Assembly (NCBI GenBank): GCA_021776735.1
Contig: JAJFFH010000029.1
Span: 62,001 to 126,000 of the forward strand
DNA length: 64,000 nt
Source: Planctomycetota bacterium
GTDB taxonomy: Bacteria > Planctomycetota > PLA2
Direction: 5' to 3'
This document shows, in pieces, positions 7,055 through 14,978 of the stretch (its first letter is position 1; every line of letters begins with the position of its first letter). Made by a program: the position numbers and the translations under genes. Below the pieces are notes generated by a model, which saw only the letters and a program-made list of their open reading frames with translations, was not told the DNA's origin and did not search any database.

Positions 7055-8143
7055 GTGCTCCACGACGTGATTGCGGGATGGGCGGACTGGATGGCCGCGA
7101 TGGCCTGGCAAGCCGCCGCGCTCGTTGGGGTCGCCTTGGTACTCGACGCGTTCTTGCGCCGGCTGGCCTGGCCGCACCTGCGGCACGCTCTCTGGCTCCT
7201 GGTCGCGGCCAAGCTCGTCCTGCCTCCGACTCTCACGTCGCCGGTCGGCGTCGTCGGCCTTGCGACGCGGCCGATCCCCACCGCGATGCCGACAGCTCCG
7301 CCACCCACGCTGTGGCCGACCATGCTGTTCGTCGCGTGGGCAGCCGGCGTTCTCGGCTTCGGCGCCCTGTTGATCATCCGCGTGCTTCGCGCACGCCGGA
7401 TGCTCCGAGGTCTCCACACGAGCACAACGCCGAATCAGGTTCTGGCTCTGCGGCGAGCCGCCCGGAAACTGGGCGTGAACAATCGACGCCTGCCGCGCCT
7501 CGCCATCCTGGCGTCCGCGCCGGGCCCCGCCGTGGTTGGTCTGTGGCGCCCAACGATCGTGCTCCCGGCCGACGAGACGCTGGAAGAGGCGGAACTCGAG
7601 CACGTCCTGATGCACGAGCTCGCCCACGTCCGCCGCCGTGACCTCTGGATCCAGGCCGCGTTCGGGCTCTTGAACCTGCTGTACTGGTTTCACCCCGGCG
7701 TCTGGCTCGCCCGGCGCCGTGCCCACGCCGCACGCGAACTCTGCTGCGACGCGACGGTCGCCGCCGCGCTGGGCGAAGGTGCCCCCGCGTACCGTCGTAC
7801 GCTCCTGCATTACGCCGCGCGCCGCCACGGCCTCATCGTTCCCGGTTCCGCCGCGTTCCTGCCCGGCGCCAGCACGCTGCTCGCACGGCTCTCCGCCCTC
7901 GAGCGTGGCAGTTGGCGGCATCCCGGCGCCCGGCGCGCCGTCACCGCGGTGCTGATCCTGATGCTCGCGACCACGGTACTGCCGATGGCACCTGCCGTCA
8001 CCAGAACATTGCGCGCACCAAGCGAACTGGAAGCCGCGGCGGCGGCGGTCGATCGCGTCCTAAAAAACCCCGGCGCCTACGGCTCCATCGAAAAGCAGAT
8101 GGCCGTCCGGCGCTACCTCGCACTCAAGAACTCACAAGACTAG
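7055..8143 (+). CDS. BlaR1/MecR1-like M56 membrane peptidase
   Basis: A 362-residue membrane protein with predicted helices near 15-30, 44-58 and 88-110, and a zinc-protease motif HELAH (187-191), followed by ARELCCDATVA with the expected third-ligand glutamate. This is the M56 sensor-transducer that cleaves or relieves the BlaI-type repressor. It lacks the C-terminal penicillin-binding sensor domain of classical BlaR1, so the signal is probably read through the membrane part. The GTG at 7055 is chosen because AGAGGAG lies 7 bases upstream; longer readings run back inside the repressor gene. Confidence 0.85.
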   Translation: MLHDVIAGWADWMAAMAWQAAALVGVALVLDAFLRRLAWPHLRHALWLLVAAKLVLPPTLTSPVGVVGLATRPIPTAMPTAPPPTLWPTMLFVAWAAGVLGFGALLIIRVLRARRMLRGLHTSTTPNQVLALRRAARKLGVNNRRLPRLAILASAPGPAVVGLWRPTIVLPADETLEEAELEHVLMHELAHVRRRDLWIQAAFGLLNLLYWFHPGVWLARRRAHAARELCCDATVAAALGEGAPAYRRTLLHYAARRHGLIVPGSAAFLPGASTLLARLSALERGSWRHPGARRAVTAVLILMLATTVLPMAPAVTRTLRAPSELEAAAAAVDRVLKNPGAYGSIEKQMAVRRYLALKNSQD

Positions 8144-8176
8144 GCGAGGCCCCGCGTCCGCCTTCAAGGAGAACCC

Positions 8177-8776
8177 ATGTCCATCCCCCGTATCATCCGA
8201 CCGCTGTCCCTCGCCGTCGTCGGCCTGCTTCTGGCCGGGGTCGTGTCGTCGGAAGAAATACTCGACAAGGTGAAAGCCATGGAGCTCATGGCGAAGTACA
8301 CGACGCCAGGCGAAAACCACAAGCGCCTCGCGAAGCAGCTGGGCGAGTGGGACGTGACCCTCGAACTGCGATCGCCGGGCATGGCGCCGATGAAGGGCAC
8401 GGGCACCGCGAAGACCGAATGGCTGATCGAGGGTCGCTTCCTGCACGAAACGCTCAAGGGCAACTTCGGCCCGATCCCCTACGAAGCGCACCTGATCCTC
8501 GGGTGGGACAACTACAAAAAAAAGCACGTCGGCTGCGTCGTGAACAACGTGAGCACCGGGCTCCACCACTTCGAGGGCGGGGTCGTCGATCCGACGCACA
8601 AGGTCCAGGTCGTCTGGCACACGCTCGACGAGTACCTCACCGGCGAGCACGACAAGATCGTCAAGGTCGTAACAAAGCAACAGGACGAAGATCACTTTAC
8701 GGTCGAGATCTTCGACATGAGCATCGGCGAAAACGGCAAGGTCCTCATCCGCTTCACCTACGCCCGCAAGAACTAG
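8177..8776 (+). CDS. Secreted DUF1579 protein
   Basis: A 199-residue protein with an N-terminal signal peptide (about 1-25) and a DUF1579 core: GEWDVTLELR, then TEWLIEGRFLHETLKG, LGWDNYKKKHVGCVVNN and repeated beta strands. Family members are predicted lipocalin-like secreted proteins of unknown ligand. AAGGAG lies 7 bases before the ATG. It follows the M56 peptidase by 33 bases on the same strand and may be part of the BlaI-controlled unit. A strong hairpin terminator made of two R20 repeats follows the stop codon. Confidence 0.75.
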   Translation: MSIPRIIRPLSLAVVGLLLAGVVSSEEILDKVKAMELMAKYTTPGENHKRLAKQLGEWDVTLELRSPGMAPMKGTGTAKTEWLIEGRFLHETLKGNFGPIPYEAHLILGWDNYKKKHVGCVVNNVSTGLHHFEGGVVDPTHKVQVVWHTLDEYLTGEHDKIVKVVTKQQDEDHFTVEIFDMSIGENGKVLIRFTYARKN

Positions 8777-8784
8777 CGAGACAG

Positions 8785-8798
8785 AAACGGACGGCGAT
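8785..8798 (-). repeat. R20 copy, left arm of the terminator hairpin
   Basis: AAACGGACGGCGAT, exact core. Forms the perfect 14-base stem with the copy at 8803. Confidence 0.9.
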
Positions 8799-8802
8799 GT
8801 AT

Positions 8803-8819
8803 ATCGCCGTCCGTTTGCT
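8803..8819 (+). repeat. R20 copy, right arm of the terminator hairpin
   Basis: ATCGCCGTCCGTTTGCT, exact through the consensus end. Confidence 0.9.
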
Positions 8820-8963
8820 TTTCTCAGGTGTGTTTCCTGAGGGTGTGCTTTCTGAGGGATTCCCCCCTTACACCACCGGGAACTCCGTTACCGGCTCAGA
8901 ACCGACAGCTAGCGCGGTTTTGGGCCGTTTTGCGTTCGGAACACGATCTGCGAAGAGGCCGCC

Positions 8964-9566
8964 ATGAAACGCAATGGCTTTACCCTCATCGAGATTCTCA
9001 TTGTCATCACGATCATGAGCACGCTGGCCGGATTGATCAGCATCGCGGCCATGAGTGCGCAGCGGCGGTCGATGGTCATGCAGTGCCAGAGTCACGTGCG
9101 CGATCTCGCGCTGCTGATCGAAAACGCCTCGGAGACGCGATATCCGAAGTACGGTGGGCCCGAGTTGCTGTTGTACCTCGTGCAGCGCGGCGAGGTCGCC
9201 GGGCGCGACTCGCTCAGCCAGCTCTTTTGTCCCGGCGACGCGATCGAGTCGTTTGAGGATGCGGGCGGCGTTGAGGCGTACCGGGATCTCGATCTCGCGC
9301 ACGGTGGGCTCGGGTGCCTGACGTCATACGCCGGGCGGGCGTTCGACGTGCGCGAGTTTCGCGTGGGCAAGGGGCTGCCGTCGCCGGTCGTGCTGATCGC
9401 GGACGACTCGGACGACCACCATCAGGGCGGCTACGTCGTCGGCTTGACCGGCGGAGTCGCGAAGTTCCGCGACAAGATCGACGACTGGGATCTCGCGGTC
9501 GACACTCCCGTCGCGCCAGGCGCCGACAGTCCTGTCGAAGAGCTGCGTCCGTTGCGCGCGGAGTAG
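8964..9566 (+). CDS. Type IV pilin-like / pseudopilin protein with prepilin signal
   Basis: A 200-residue protein with the prepilin signature NGFTLIEILIVITIMSTLAG near the N-terminus: cleavage is expected after Gly5 and Glu10 is the conserved +5 glutamate. The first helix runs to about residue 30. The remainder is a soluble domain with two cysteines. It could belong to a type II secretion pseudopilus, a type IV pilus or the large DUF1559-like pilin class of planctomycetes. No other pilus genes are in the window. The ATG is preceded by GAAGAGG. Confidence 0.85.
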   Translation: MKRNGFTLIEILIVITIMSTLAGLISIAAMSAQRRSMVMQCQSHVRDLALLIENASETRYPKYGGPELLLYLVQRGEVAGRDSLSQLFCPGDAIESFEDAGGVEAYRDLDLAHGGLGCLTSYAGRAFDVREFRVGKGLPSPVVLIADDSDDHHQGGYVVGLTGGVAKFRDKIDDWDLAVDTPVAPGADSPVEELRPLRAE

Positions 9567-9576
9567 GGCAATCCTG

Positions 9577-10758
9577 CTACGCGATGTGCTTGGGGTCGAG
9601 CGCGTCCTGAAGTGCGTCCGTGAACAGGTTGAACGCGAGCACGAGCACGAACATGAGCGCGGTCGCGGTTCCGATCTGCCAGAAAAACGCGTTCACGACC
9701 TCGGGCTTGGCTGCGCTGATCATCAGCCCCCAGCTCGCGCCGTCCTTCACGCCGAGGCCGAGAAACGTCAGGATCACTTCCGACTTGACGGCGGCCACGA
9801 ACAGGAGCGAGAAGTTGATGAACAGCAGGTACGAGACGTTGGGCACGACGTGCTTCAGCAGGATCATGAAGCGGCTCTGTCCGATCGCGGTCGCGGCCTG
9901 GATGTAGTCGAGTTCCTTGAGCCGCAACGTCTCGCCGCGGACCACGCGGCAGGGACCCACCCAAAACGTCAGGCAGAGTGCGGCGTAGACCGGCAACAGA
10001 GTGTTTTCGCTGCTGCTCCCGGCGAACATGAACACGATCACGCCGAGCAGCACGAGGCTGGGAATCGAACTCAGGCTGGAGTAGAGCCAGATAACGACGT
10101 AGTCGACCCAGCCGCCGTAGAACGCCGCCGCGGCGCCGAGCAGGCCCCCGATGACGACCGAGACCACGGCGACAACGATGCCGATCGCAACGGCGATCAT
10201 GGCCGAGTACAGACCGCGGGCGAGGATCGACCGTCCCTGCCGATCCGTGCCGCAGCTCAGCGACATCGTCTGCACGAAGCCGTCCCACCCGGTCGGTGCG
10301 CGAAACAGTTTGGCGATCACGGCGTCGAGCTCGTCCAGCTGGCCCCAAAACTCGGGTTGTTCGTTGATGTCCTCGGCCTCGTTGGCGAGCCGGTCCATGC
10401 GCGCGTTGGCGTCCGCGACGATCCCCTGCAGCTCCGCGACCGAACGGTCGGCGACCACGATCCTGCCGTACCGTATCTCCTTGAGCGCCGCCTCCGGACC
10501 GGGCGTCGTCAAGGCCCGGTTGACCTCGGCAACGTAGAACTCCGCGTCGTCCCAGCGCTTTTCCGGTTTCTGTTGGACGCCGAAGCCGTTCACGTTGCGG
10601 GCCCCGACCCGCGACTGGATATCGTCGCTGGAAATCGCGCCACACAGGACCGCGATCGCGAGCACGATGTAGGACAGAATCACGAGTGCCGAACCGACGG
10701 CCAACTTGGACTTGCGGAACTTTCGAAATCCGCGGGACTTCCAGATCGCGCCCATCAT
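9577..10758 (-). CDS. ABC transporter permease, OppC/DppC type, with a periplasmic insert
   Basis: A 393-residue permease: one N-terminal membrane helix (about 20-42), a long extracytoplasmic stretch (about 45-165), the CGTDRQGRSILARGLYSA segment that normally opens the OppC core, then five more helices with an EAA-type loop ELDYIQAATAIGQSRFMILLKHVVPN. It would form the inner-membrane channel with the OppB-type protein encoded just upstream. The stretch before CGTDRQG is roughly 90 residues longer than usual and rich in charged helical sequence. Its start overlaps the OppB stop by 4 bases. No ATPase subunits are in the window. Confidence 0.85.
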   Translation of the reverse strand: MMGAIWKSRGFRKFRKSKLAVGSALVILSYIVLAIAVLCGAISSDDIQSRVGARNVNGFGVQQKPEKRWDDAEFYVAEVNRALTTPGPEAALKEIRYGRIVVADRSVAELQGIVADANARMDRLANEAEDINEQPEFWGQLDELDAVIAKLFRAPTGWDGFVQTMSLSCGTDRQGRSILARGLYSAMIAVAIGIVVAVVSVVIGGLLGAAAAFYGGWVDYVVIWLYSSLSSIPSLVLLGVIVFMFAGSSSENTLLPVYAALCLTFWVGPCRVVRGETLRLKELDYIQAATAIGQSRFMILLKHVVPNVSYLLFINFSLLFVAAVKSEVILTFLGLGVKDGASWGLMISAAKPEVVNAFFWQIGTATALMFVLVLAFNLFTDALQDALDPKHIA

Positions 10759-11702
10759 GACAGCCTCACCCGGGGATCGACGACCGCATAGAGGATGTCG
10801 GTCAGGATGTTTGTCGCAATGAACAGCAGGGCAAACACCGCCGTGAAGCCCTGAATCACCGGGAAGTCCTTGGCCGTAATCGCGCTGATGAGCACCTTGC
10901 CCATCCCCGGGATGTTGAAGTAGACCTCAAGCAGAAACGAGCCCGTGACGAGGAACGGCAGCGTGATCATGATGCGCGTCACGACCGAGACCATCGCGTT
11001 GCGCAGCATATGCTTGAACAAGACCGTCCGCTCCGGCAGACCCTTCGAGCGCGCCGTCCGGATGTAGTCCTTGGTGGTCTCCTCCACCATCACCGTCCGG
11101 TAGTAGCGCGTGTCATAGCCCATGGCCACGATCGTGCTGATCGCTACCGGCAACATGCAGAACTTGATCCACCAGCCGGGCTGCGTTGGATCGTAGCCCT
11201 GGATCGCGAAGAGTGTCTTCCCCATCCACTCGTTGAGCCTGAACGCCGCGAAGTACTGCAGGATCACGATATAGACGAGGAAACTCACGCTCATCCCGAC
11301 CACGGCAAAAAACACGAGTCCTCGGTCGATCGAGGTTCCCCGCCGAAACGCGGAGACAAGACCGATCACCACGGAAAGAAGCGACGTGAGAATCAGAGCC
11401 GGCAGCGTGATGGCCAGACTCGGCCAGACGGCATCGCCGAGCTTCTCGCCCACCGTGATGCCGGGCGTGTCCCAACTCTCCGTGTCGAGGTCGAGTGTTG
11501 TCAGAAAGCGCCAGTACTGAACGAGAAGCGACTTGTCCAAGCCCAGGCTTTCCTTTACGGCCTGGTACTCCTCCGGGGTCGCGTTCTTCGAGAGACGAAA
11601 GTGGATCGGGTCGTTGACCCGCAACGCCCCCATGACCAGGAGCAGGATTCCGAGATAGATCGGAATGTTGAGCAGCAGCCGGCGAATCGCGAAGGCAAGC
11701 AT
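10755..11702 (-). CDS. ABC transporter permease, OppB/DppB type
   Basis: A 315-residue permease with a short N-terminal helix, the SLGLDKSLLVQYWRF segment typical of OppB/DppB, and five further membrane helices. It carries the coupling loop DYIRTARSKGLPERTVLFKHMLRNA, the EAA motif that contacts the ATPase. It pairs with the OppC-type permease (ATGA overlap) and with the family-5 binding lipoprotein whose stop lies 3 bases upstream. The likely substrate is an oligopeptide or similar solute; the exact cargo cannot be read from sequence. Confidence 0.88.
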   Translation of the reverse strand: MLAFAIRRLLLNIPIYLGILLLVMGALRVNDPIHFRLSKNATPEEYQAVKESLGLDKSLLVQYWRFLTTLDLDTESWDTPGITVGEKLGDAVWPSLAITLPALILTSLLSVVIGLVSAFRRGTSIDRGLVFFAVVGMSVSFLVYIVILQYFAAFRLNEWMGKTLFAIQGYDPTQPGWWIKFCMLPVAISTIVAMGYDTRYYRTVMVEETTKDYIRTARSKGLPERTVLFKHMLRNAMVSVVTRIMITLPFLVTGSFLLEVYFNIPGMGKVLISAITAKDFPVIQGFTAVFALLFIATNILTDILYAVVDPRVRLS

Positions 11703-11705
11703 CGG

Positions 11706-13493
11706 CTATCTCTTCGACTCGTCGATGTCGAGGTACTTCCACCAGCCGGCAAAGACCTCGGCCGGCTTGCAGTTGAGCAGCCACGGCCGCACGACGTAAA
11801 AGCGGGTCCGCGCCATCGAGCCCATGTACGGCACGTCGCTCAGGACCATGTCCCGCATCTTGATCGCCAGCTTCTCCCGCTCCGGCCCGGAGCTCATCGC
11901 CCGCATGCGCAGGTACATCTTGTCGTATTCCGGACGCTTGTAGTTGAAGCTGTTCGACCCCGGCGCTTCGTTCGGCCCGTAAAACAGTGCCAGGTTGTTC
12001 TCGGGATCCGGATAGTCGCTGCCCCACGCAAACGAAAACATCTGCGCCTGTTTCTTGTGGACCTTCTCGATCAGGGTCGAAAAGTCCACGAGGTGGATGT
12101 TCAGCTCCACTCCGATCCGGCGCATCTGGCGCTGGAGCATCTCGGTCTGTTCCTTCGCCTGGCTGGCCTGACCCGTCCAGAAATCGAGCTTGGGAAGCCC
12201 CTTGCCACCAGGATAGCCGGCCTTCGCCAGCTCGGCACGCGCGCGTTCAATGCTGGGTCCCCGCAGACTGTCCGGCGCTTTTCCGTTCGGCGGATACCCT
12301 GCGAGGCCGGGCGGGATGGGCCCGTCGTAGATCGTATTGATGCCGTTGTAGAAAGCATCGTTGATCTCGCGCTGGTCCATCGCCAGTTGAAGCGCACGGC
12401 GCAGATGTGCCCTTTTCTTGGTGTATCCGCCGACCAGCTCGTCCTCCATGTTGAATCCACGGAAAATGAAGTCGAGCAGGGGAACCGCGTAGCCCGTTGC
12501 GCCGCGTTTCCGCCAACGGCTTCTGAGCTTCCGTGAGCGGCGAACAAAGGGCTCCGCGAAGTTCTCGGCGGGGACGGTCGTGTAGTCGAGATTGTTGGAC
12601 ATGAACTCGAGCCACATGGGCTGCGACTCGACGAAAAACGTGATCTCGATCTTGTCGAGAAACGGCAGTCGCTTTCCGGCGGCCTTGTGCCGGCCGGCCT
12701 TCTTGTCATCGTCGCCGTACTCGTCGGGATAGGTCTCCTGCCGGTACGTGGGGTTCTTGTAGAGCCAGATGCTCTTCGCCGTCGTCCAGTGGTCCTGCTT
12801 GCGAAGCATGAACGGACCGTTCCCCACGGGATTGCGCGTGAACCGAACGCCGTAGTGCTCCACCGCTTCGCGCGGCACGACGAAGAGCTGAAACATCGCG
12901 AGCTTGTACTGGAACGTGGGGTTGGGCTCGACGAGGATCAGCTCGAACCGGTACGGATCATCGGCGAACAGCCGCATGCCGGAGACGGCTGCGTCGTAAT
13001 CGAACTTCCCGCCGTTCTCGACCGCCTTGTTCTGCTCGTCGCGGTACTCGTTGAACCCCTTGATCTGCCCGTCCAGCAGCCACCAGGATTTTGGGTCATT
13101 GCCCTTGTTCGCGATGCGCTTCCAGGAATAAAAGACATCCTTGGCGACGACCTCGCGGCCCTTGCCCTCGGGAAAACACGCGTTGTCCTGGAAACGCACA
13201 CCCTTCTTGAGCCGGAAGCTGTAGGTCTTCCCGTCACCCGAAACCTTGGGCATTTCGGCCAGCAACGCGGGCTCCAGCTCATACGGCCGCTTGAGGTACT
13301 TGTACTGGAGCAGCCCCTCGAAGATGACGGAGCAGACCTGGTTCTCGTACATGGTGGACCCGCGAACGGGATCCAGGTTCTTCGGACCGTCGGTGGGAAT
13401 CGGGATCCGCAGCGTCTTTTGGCCCGCGGCCTGGAGATCGCCGCCGCAGGCGGTGAGGAATCCGGCGAGGGCGAGGAGCGCGAGGCGCGACAT
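11706..13493 (-). CDS. Family 5 extracellular solute-binding lipoprotein (OppA-like)
   Basis: A 595-residue protein with a lipoprotein signal ending LTAC (Cys16), then IPTDGPKNLDPVRGSTMYENQVCSVIFEGL, the typical start of family 5 peptide-binding proteins. Core motifs include YSFRLKKGVRFQDN and NPVGNGPFMLRK. It would deliver peptides or related solutes to the two permeases encoded directly downstream in the same operon. No ATP-binding subunits are present here, so they must be encoded elsewhere or shared with another system. Confidence 0.9.
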   Translation of the reverse strand: MSRLALLALAGFLTACGGDLQAAGQKTLRIPIPTDGPKNLDPVRGSTMYENQVCSVIFEGLLQYKYLKRPYELEPALLAEMPKVSGDGKTYSFRLKKGVRFQDNACFPEGKGREVVAKDVFYSWKRIANKGNDPKSWWLLDGQIKGFNEYRDEQNKAVENGGKFDYDAAVSGMRLFADDPYRFELILVEPNPTFQYKLAMFQLFVVPREAVEHYGVRFTRNPVGNGPFMLRKQDHWTTAKSIWLYKNPTYRQETYPDEYGDDDKKAGRHKAAGKRLPFLDKIEITFFVESQPMWLEFMSNNLDYTTVPAENFAEPFVRRSRKLRSRWRKRGATGYAVPLLDFIFRGFNMEDELVGGYTKKRAHLRRALQLAMDQREINDAFYNGINTIYDGPIPPGLAGYPPNGKAPDSLRGPSIERARAELAKAGYPGGKGLPKLDFWTGQASQAKEQTEMLQRQMRRIGVELNIHLVDFSTLIEKVHKKQAQMFSFAWGSDYPDPENNLALFYGPNEAPGSNSFNYKRPEYDKMYLRMRAMSSGPEREKLAIKMRDMVLSDVPYMGSMARTRFYVVRPWLLNCKPAEVFAGWWKYLDIDESKR

Positions 13494-13527
13494 GGCGCGC
13501 GATTCTATAGGATTCGGCGCTCTCGCG

Positions 13528-14391
13528 ATGCTTCACTTTGTCGATGCCAGCCCATACATCTTTCGCGCCTACTTCGCCGTGCCCGCGTCGATCACCGACC
13601 CGGGCGGGCGGCCGGTCAACGCCGTCCACGGATTCGCGGCGTTCCTGCTGCGCCTTTTGGCCGAGCGCGACGTTTCCCATCTCGCCGTGGCGTTCGACGA
13701 GAGCCTCACAACCAGCTTTCGCAACGATTTTTTTCCCGCCTACAAGGCCCAGCGCGAGCCGCCCCCGGCCGAGCTTACGGCCCAACTCGCCGACTGCCGG
13801 GCCGTCGCCGAAGCCCTCGGCGCCGCAACGTTTTCCCGCCAGCACTACGAAGCCGACGATCTCATCGCGACCCTGCTCGCGCAGGTCGGCGGCCCCGCCG
13901 TGGTCGTGTCCGGCGACAAGGACTTCGCTCAGCTCGTGACCGAAAACATCGCCGTCCTTGACTTCGCCAAGGATCTCCTGCTCGACCCCGCCGCCGTCCG
14001 CCAAAAACTCGGCGTCCGCCCCGACCAGGTCGTGGACTTCCTCGCCCTCGCCGGCGACAGCGTGGACAACATCCCGGGCGTGAAGGGTGTGGGGAAGAAA
14101 AGCGCGATCGCGCTGCTCGAGGCTTTCGGGCACGTCGAGGAGATTTACGAACGCCTCGAGGAGGTCGAGATATTGGGGGTCCGGGGGGCTCGATCGTTGC
14201 GAAAAAAACTGGAAGCCGACCGCGACAACGCGTTCTTGTCCAAACGCCTCGCCGTGATGGCCACGGACGCGCCCGTCACGGCGACACGCGAGGAGTTGCG
14301 CTACGACGGTGCGGACCGTGCTGCGGTCGAGGCCCTCTTTGACCGGCTCGGCTTCGGGCGCCTCCGCGAACGCATTCGCGCGTGGAAGTAG
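13528..14391 (+). CDS. 5'-3' exonuclease (DNA polymerase I N-terminal type), stand-alone
   Basis: A 287-residue flap-endonuclease-family protein. Motifs in order: VDASPYIFRAYFA, AFDESLTTSFRNDFFPAYKAQR, EADDLIATL, SGDKDFAQLV and the helix-hairpin-helix region LAGDSVDNIPGVKGVGKKSAI. Acidic metal ligands D6, E116, D118 (EADD) and D136, D138 (GDKD) appear intact. It is separate from a polymerase domain, as in ExoIX/XNI, and would remove flaps or RNA primers. A partial R20 copy (13944-13957) is translated as TENIAVLDF. It is divergent from the peptide-transport operon, with 34 bases between start codons. Confidence 0.88.
   Translation: MLHFVDASPYIFRAYFAVPASITDPGGRPVNAVHGFAAFLLRLLAERDVSHLAVAFDESLTTSFRNDFFPAYKAQREPPPAELTAQLADCRAVAEALGAATFSRQHYEADDLIATLLAQVGGPAVVVSGDKDFAQLVTENIAVLDFAKDLLLDPAAVRQKLGVRPDQVVDFLALAGDSVDNIPGVKGVGKKSAIALLEAFGHVEEIYERLEEVEILGVRGARSLRKKLEADRDNAFLSKRLAVMATDAPVTATREELRYDGADRAAVEALFDRLGFGRLRERIRAWK
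13944..13957 (+). repeat. Partial R20 copy in the exonuclease gene
   Basis: AAACATCGCCGTCC then TTG; the last bases are shortened. Read as ENIAVLDF. Confidence 0.55.
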
Positions 14392-14412
14392 CTCGCCGTC
14401 TACAATCGCCCC

Positions 14413-14916
14413 ATGCTGACAAAGGAAGAACTGTTCGCGTCGATCCGCCACGAGACCGAGACCATCAAGCACCTCGCCAAGCAGGTGCCGGCGGACAAGA
14501 TGGACTGGCGTCCGACGCCGGGCCAGCGCTCCAACCTCGAACTCCTCCAGTACATGACGGTGATGTCCAGCATCCCGGCGACCAACATCAACACCGCCAA
14601 CTGGGACCACGCGGAGGAGATGTCGAAGGAAGCGGCTTCCGTAACGCAGGACAGTTTCGGCGACGCGATGGACCGGCAACTCGCACACATCGGCGAGCTC
14701 TTCGCGGGCTGGGACGAGGCCACGCTCCGCACCGCGGATCACACCCAGCCCTGGGGGGTTCCGATCAAGAAGTCGCAGGCGTCGGTGGACATGATCCTCA
14801 AGGCAATGGTCGCGTACCGCATGCAGCTCTTTCTGTACGCCAAGCAGTCGGGCAACGCGGAGCTGTCAACGTACGACTGCTGGGTCGGTATGAGTGCCCC
14901 GAGCAAGCCCCAGTAG
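14413..14916 (+). CDS. DinB-like four-helix protein
   Basis: A 167-residue all-helical protein starting MLTKEELFASIRHETETIKHLAKQVP, followed by MDWRPTPGQRSNLELLQYMTV, which resembles the DinB/YfiT metal-binding helical bundle. The usual histidine triad is not convincing: only His18, His65, His90 and His102 are present, at untypical spacing. Such proteins are often thiol-dependent S-transferases or of unknown role. It follows the exonuclease gene by 21 bases. Confidence 0.65.
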   Translation: MLTKEELFASIRHETETIKHLAKQVPADKMDWRPTPGQRSNLELLQYMTVMSSIPATNINTANWDHAEEMSKEAASVTQDSFGDAMDRQLAHIGELFAGWDEATLRTADHTQPWGVPIKKSQASVDMILKAMVAYRMQLFLYAKQSGNAELSTYDCWVGMSAPSKPQ

Positions 14917-14978
14917 ACTAAACCACAGTAGACCGCCGAACCTAGGGACCGCCGCGCGGCCGCTCTATCCTGCCCGGC

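Larger units (their letters stand above)
8785..8820 (+). terminator. Hairpin terminator built from an inverted pair of R20 repeats
   Basis: A perfect 14-base stem (8785-8798 with 8803-8816) with loop GTAT is followed by GCTTTT, giving an intrinsic terminator 8 bases after the DUF1579 stop codon. Each arm is one R20 copy, so terminator and repeat are the same DNA, as for paired uptake sequences in Neisseria and Haemophilus. Confidence 0.85.

Noticed and set aside
9586..13500. Long plus-strand open frames opposite the ABC transporter genes
   Set aside because: They are antisense shadows common in high-GC DNA, with His/Arg/Glu-rich nonsense and no family motifs.
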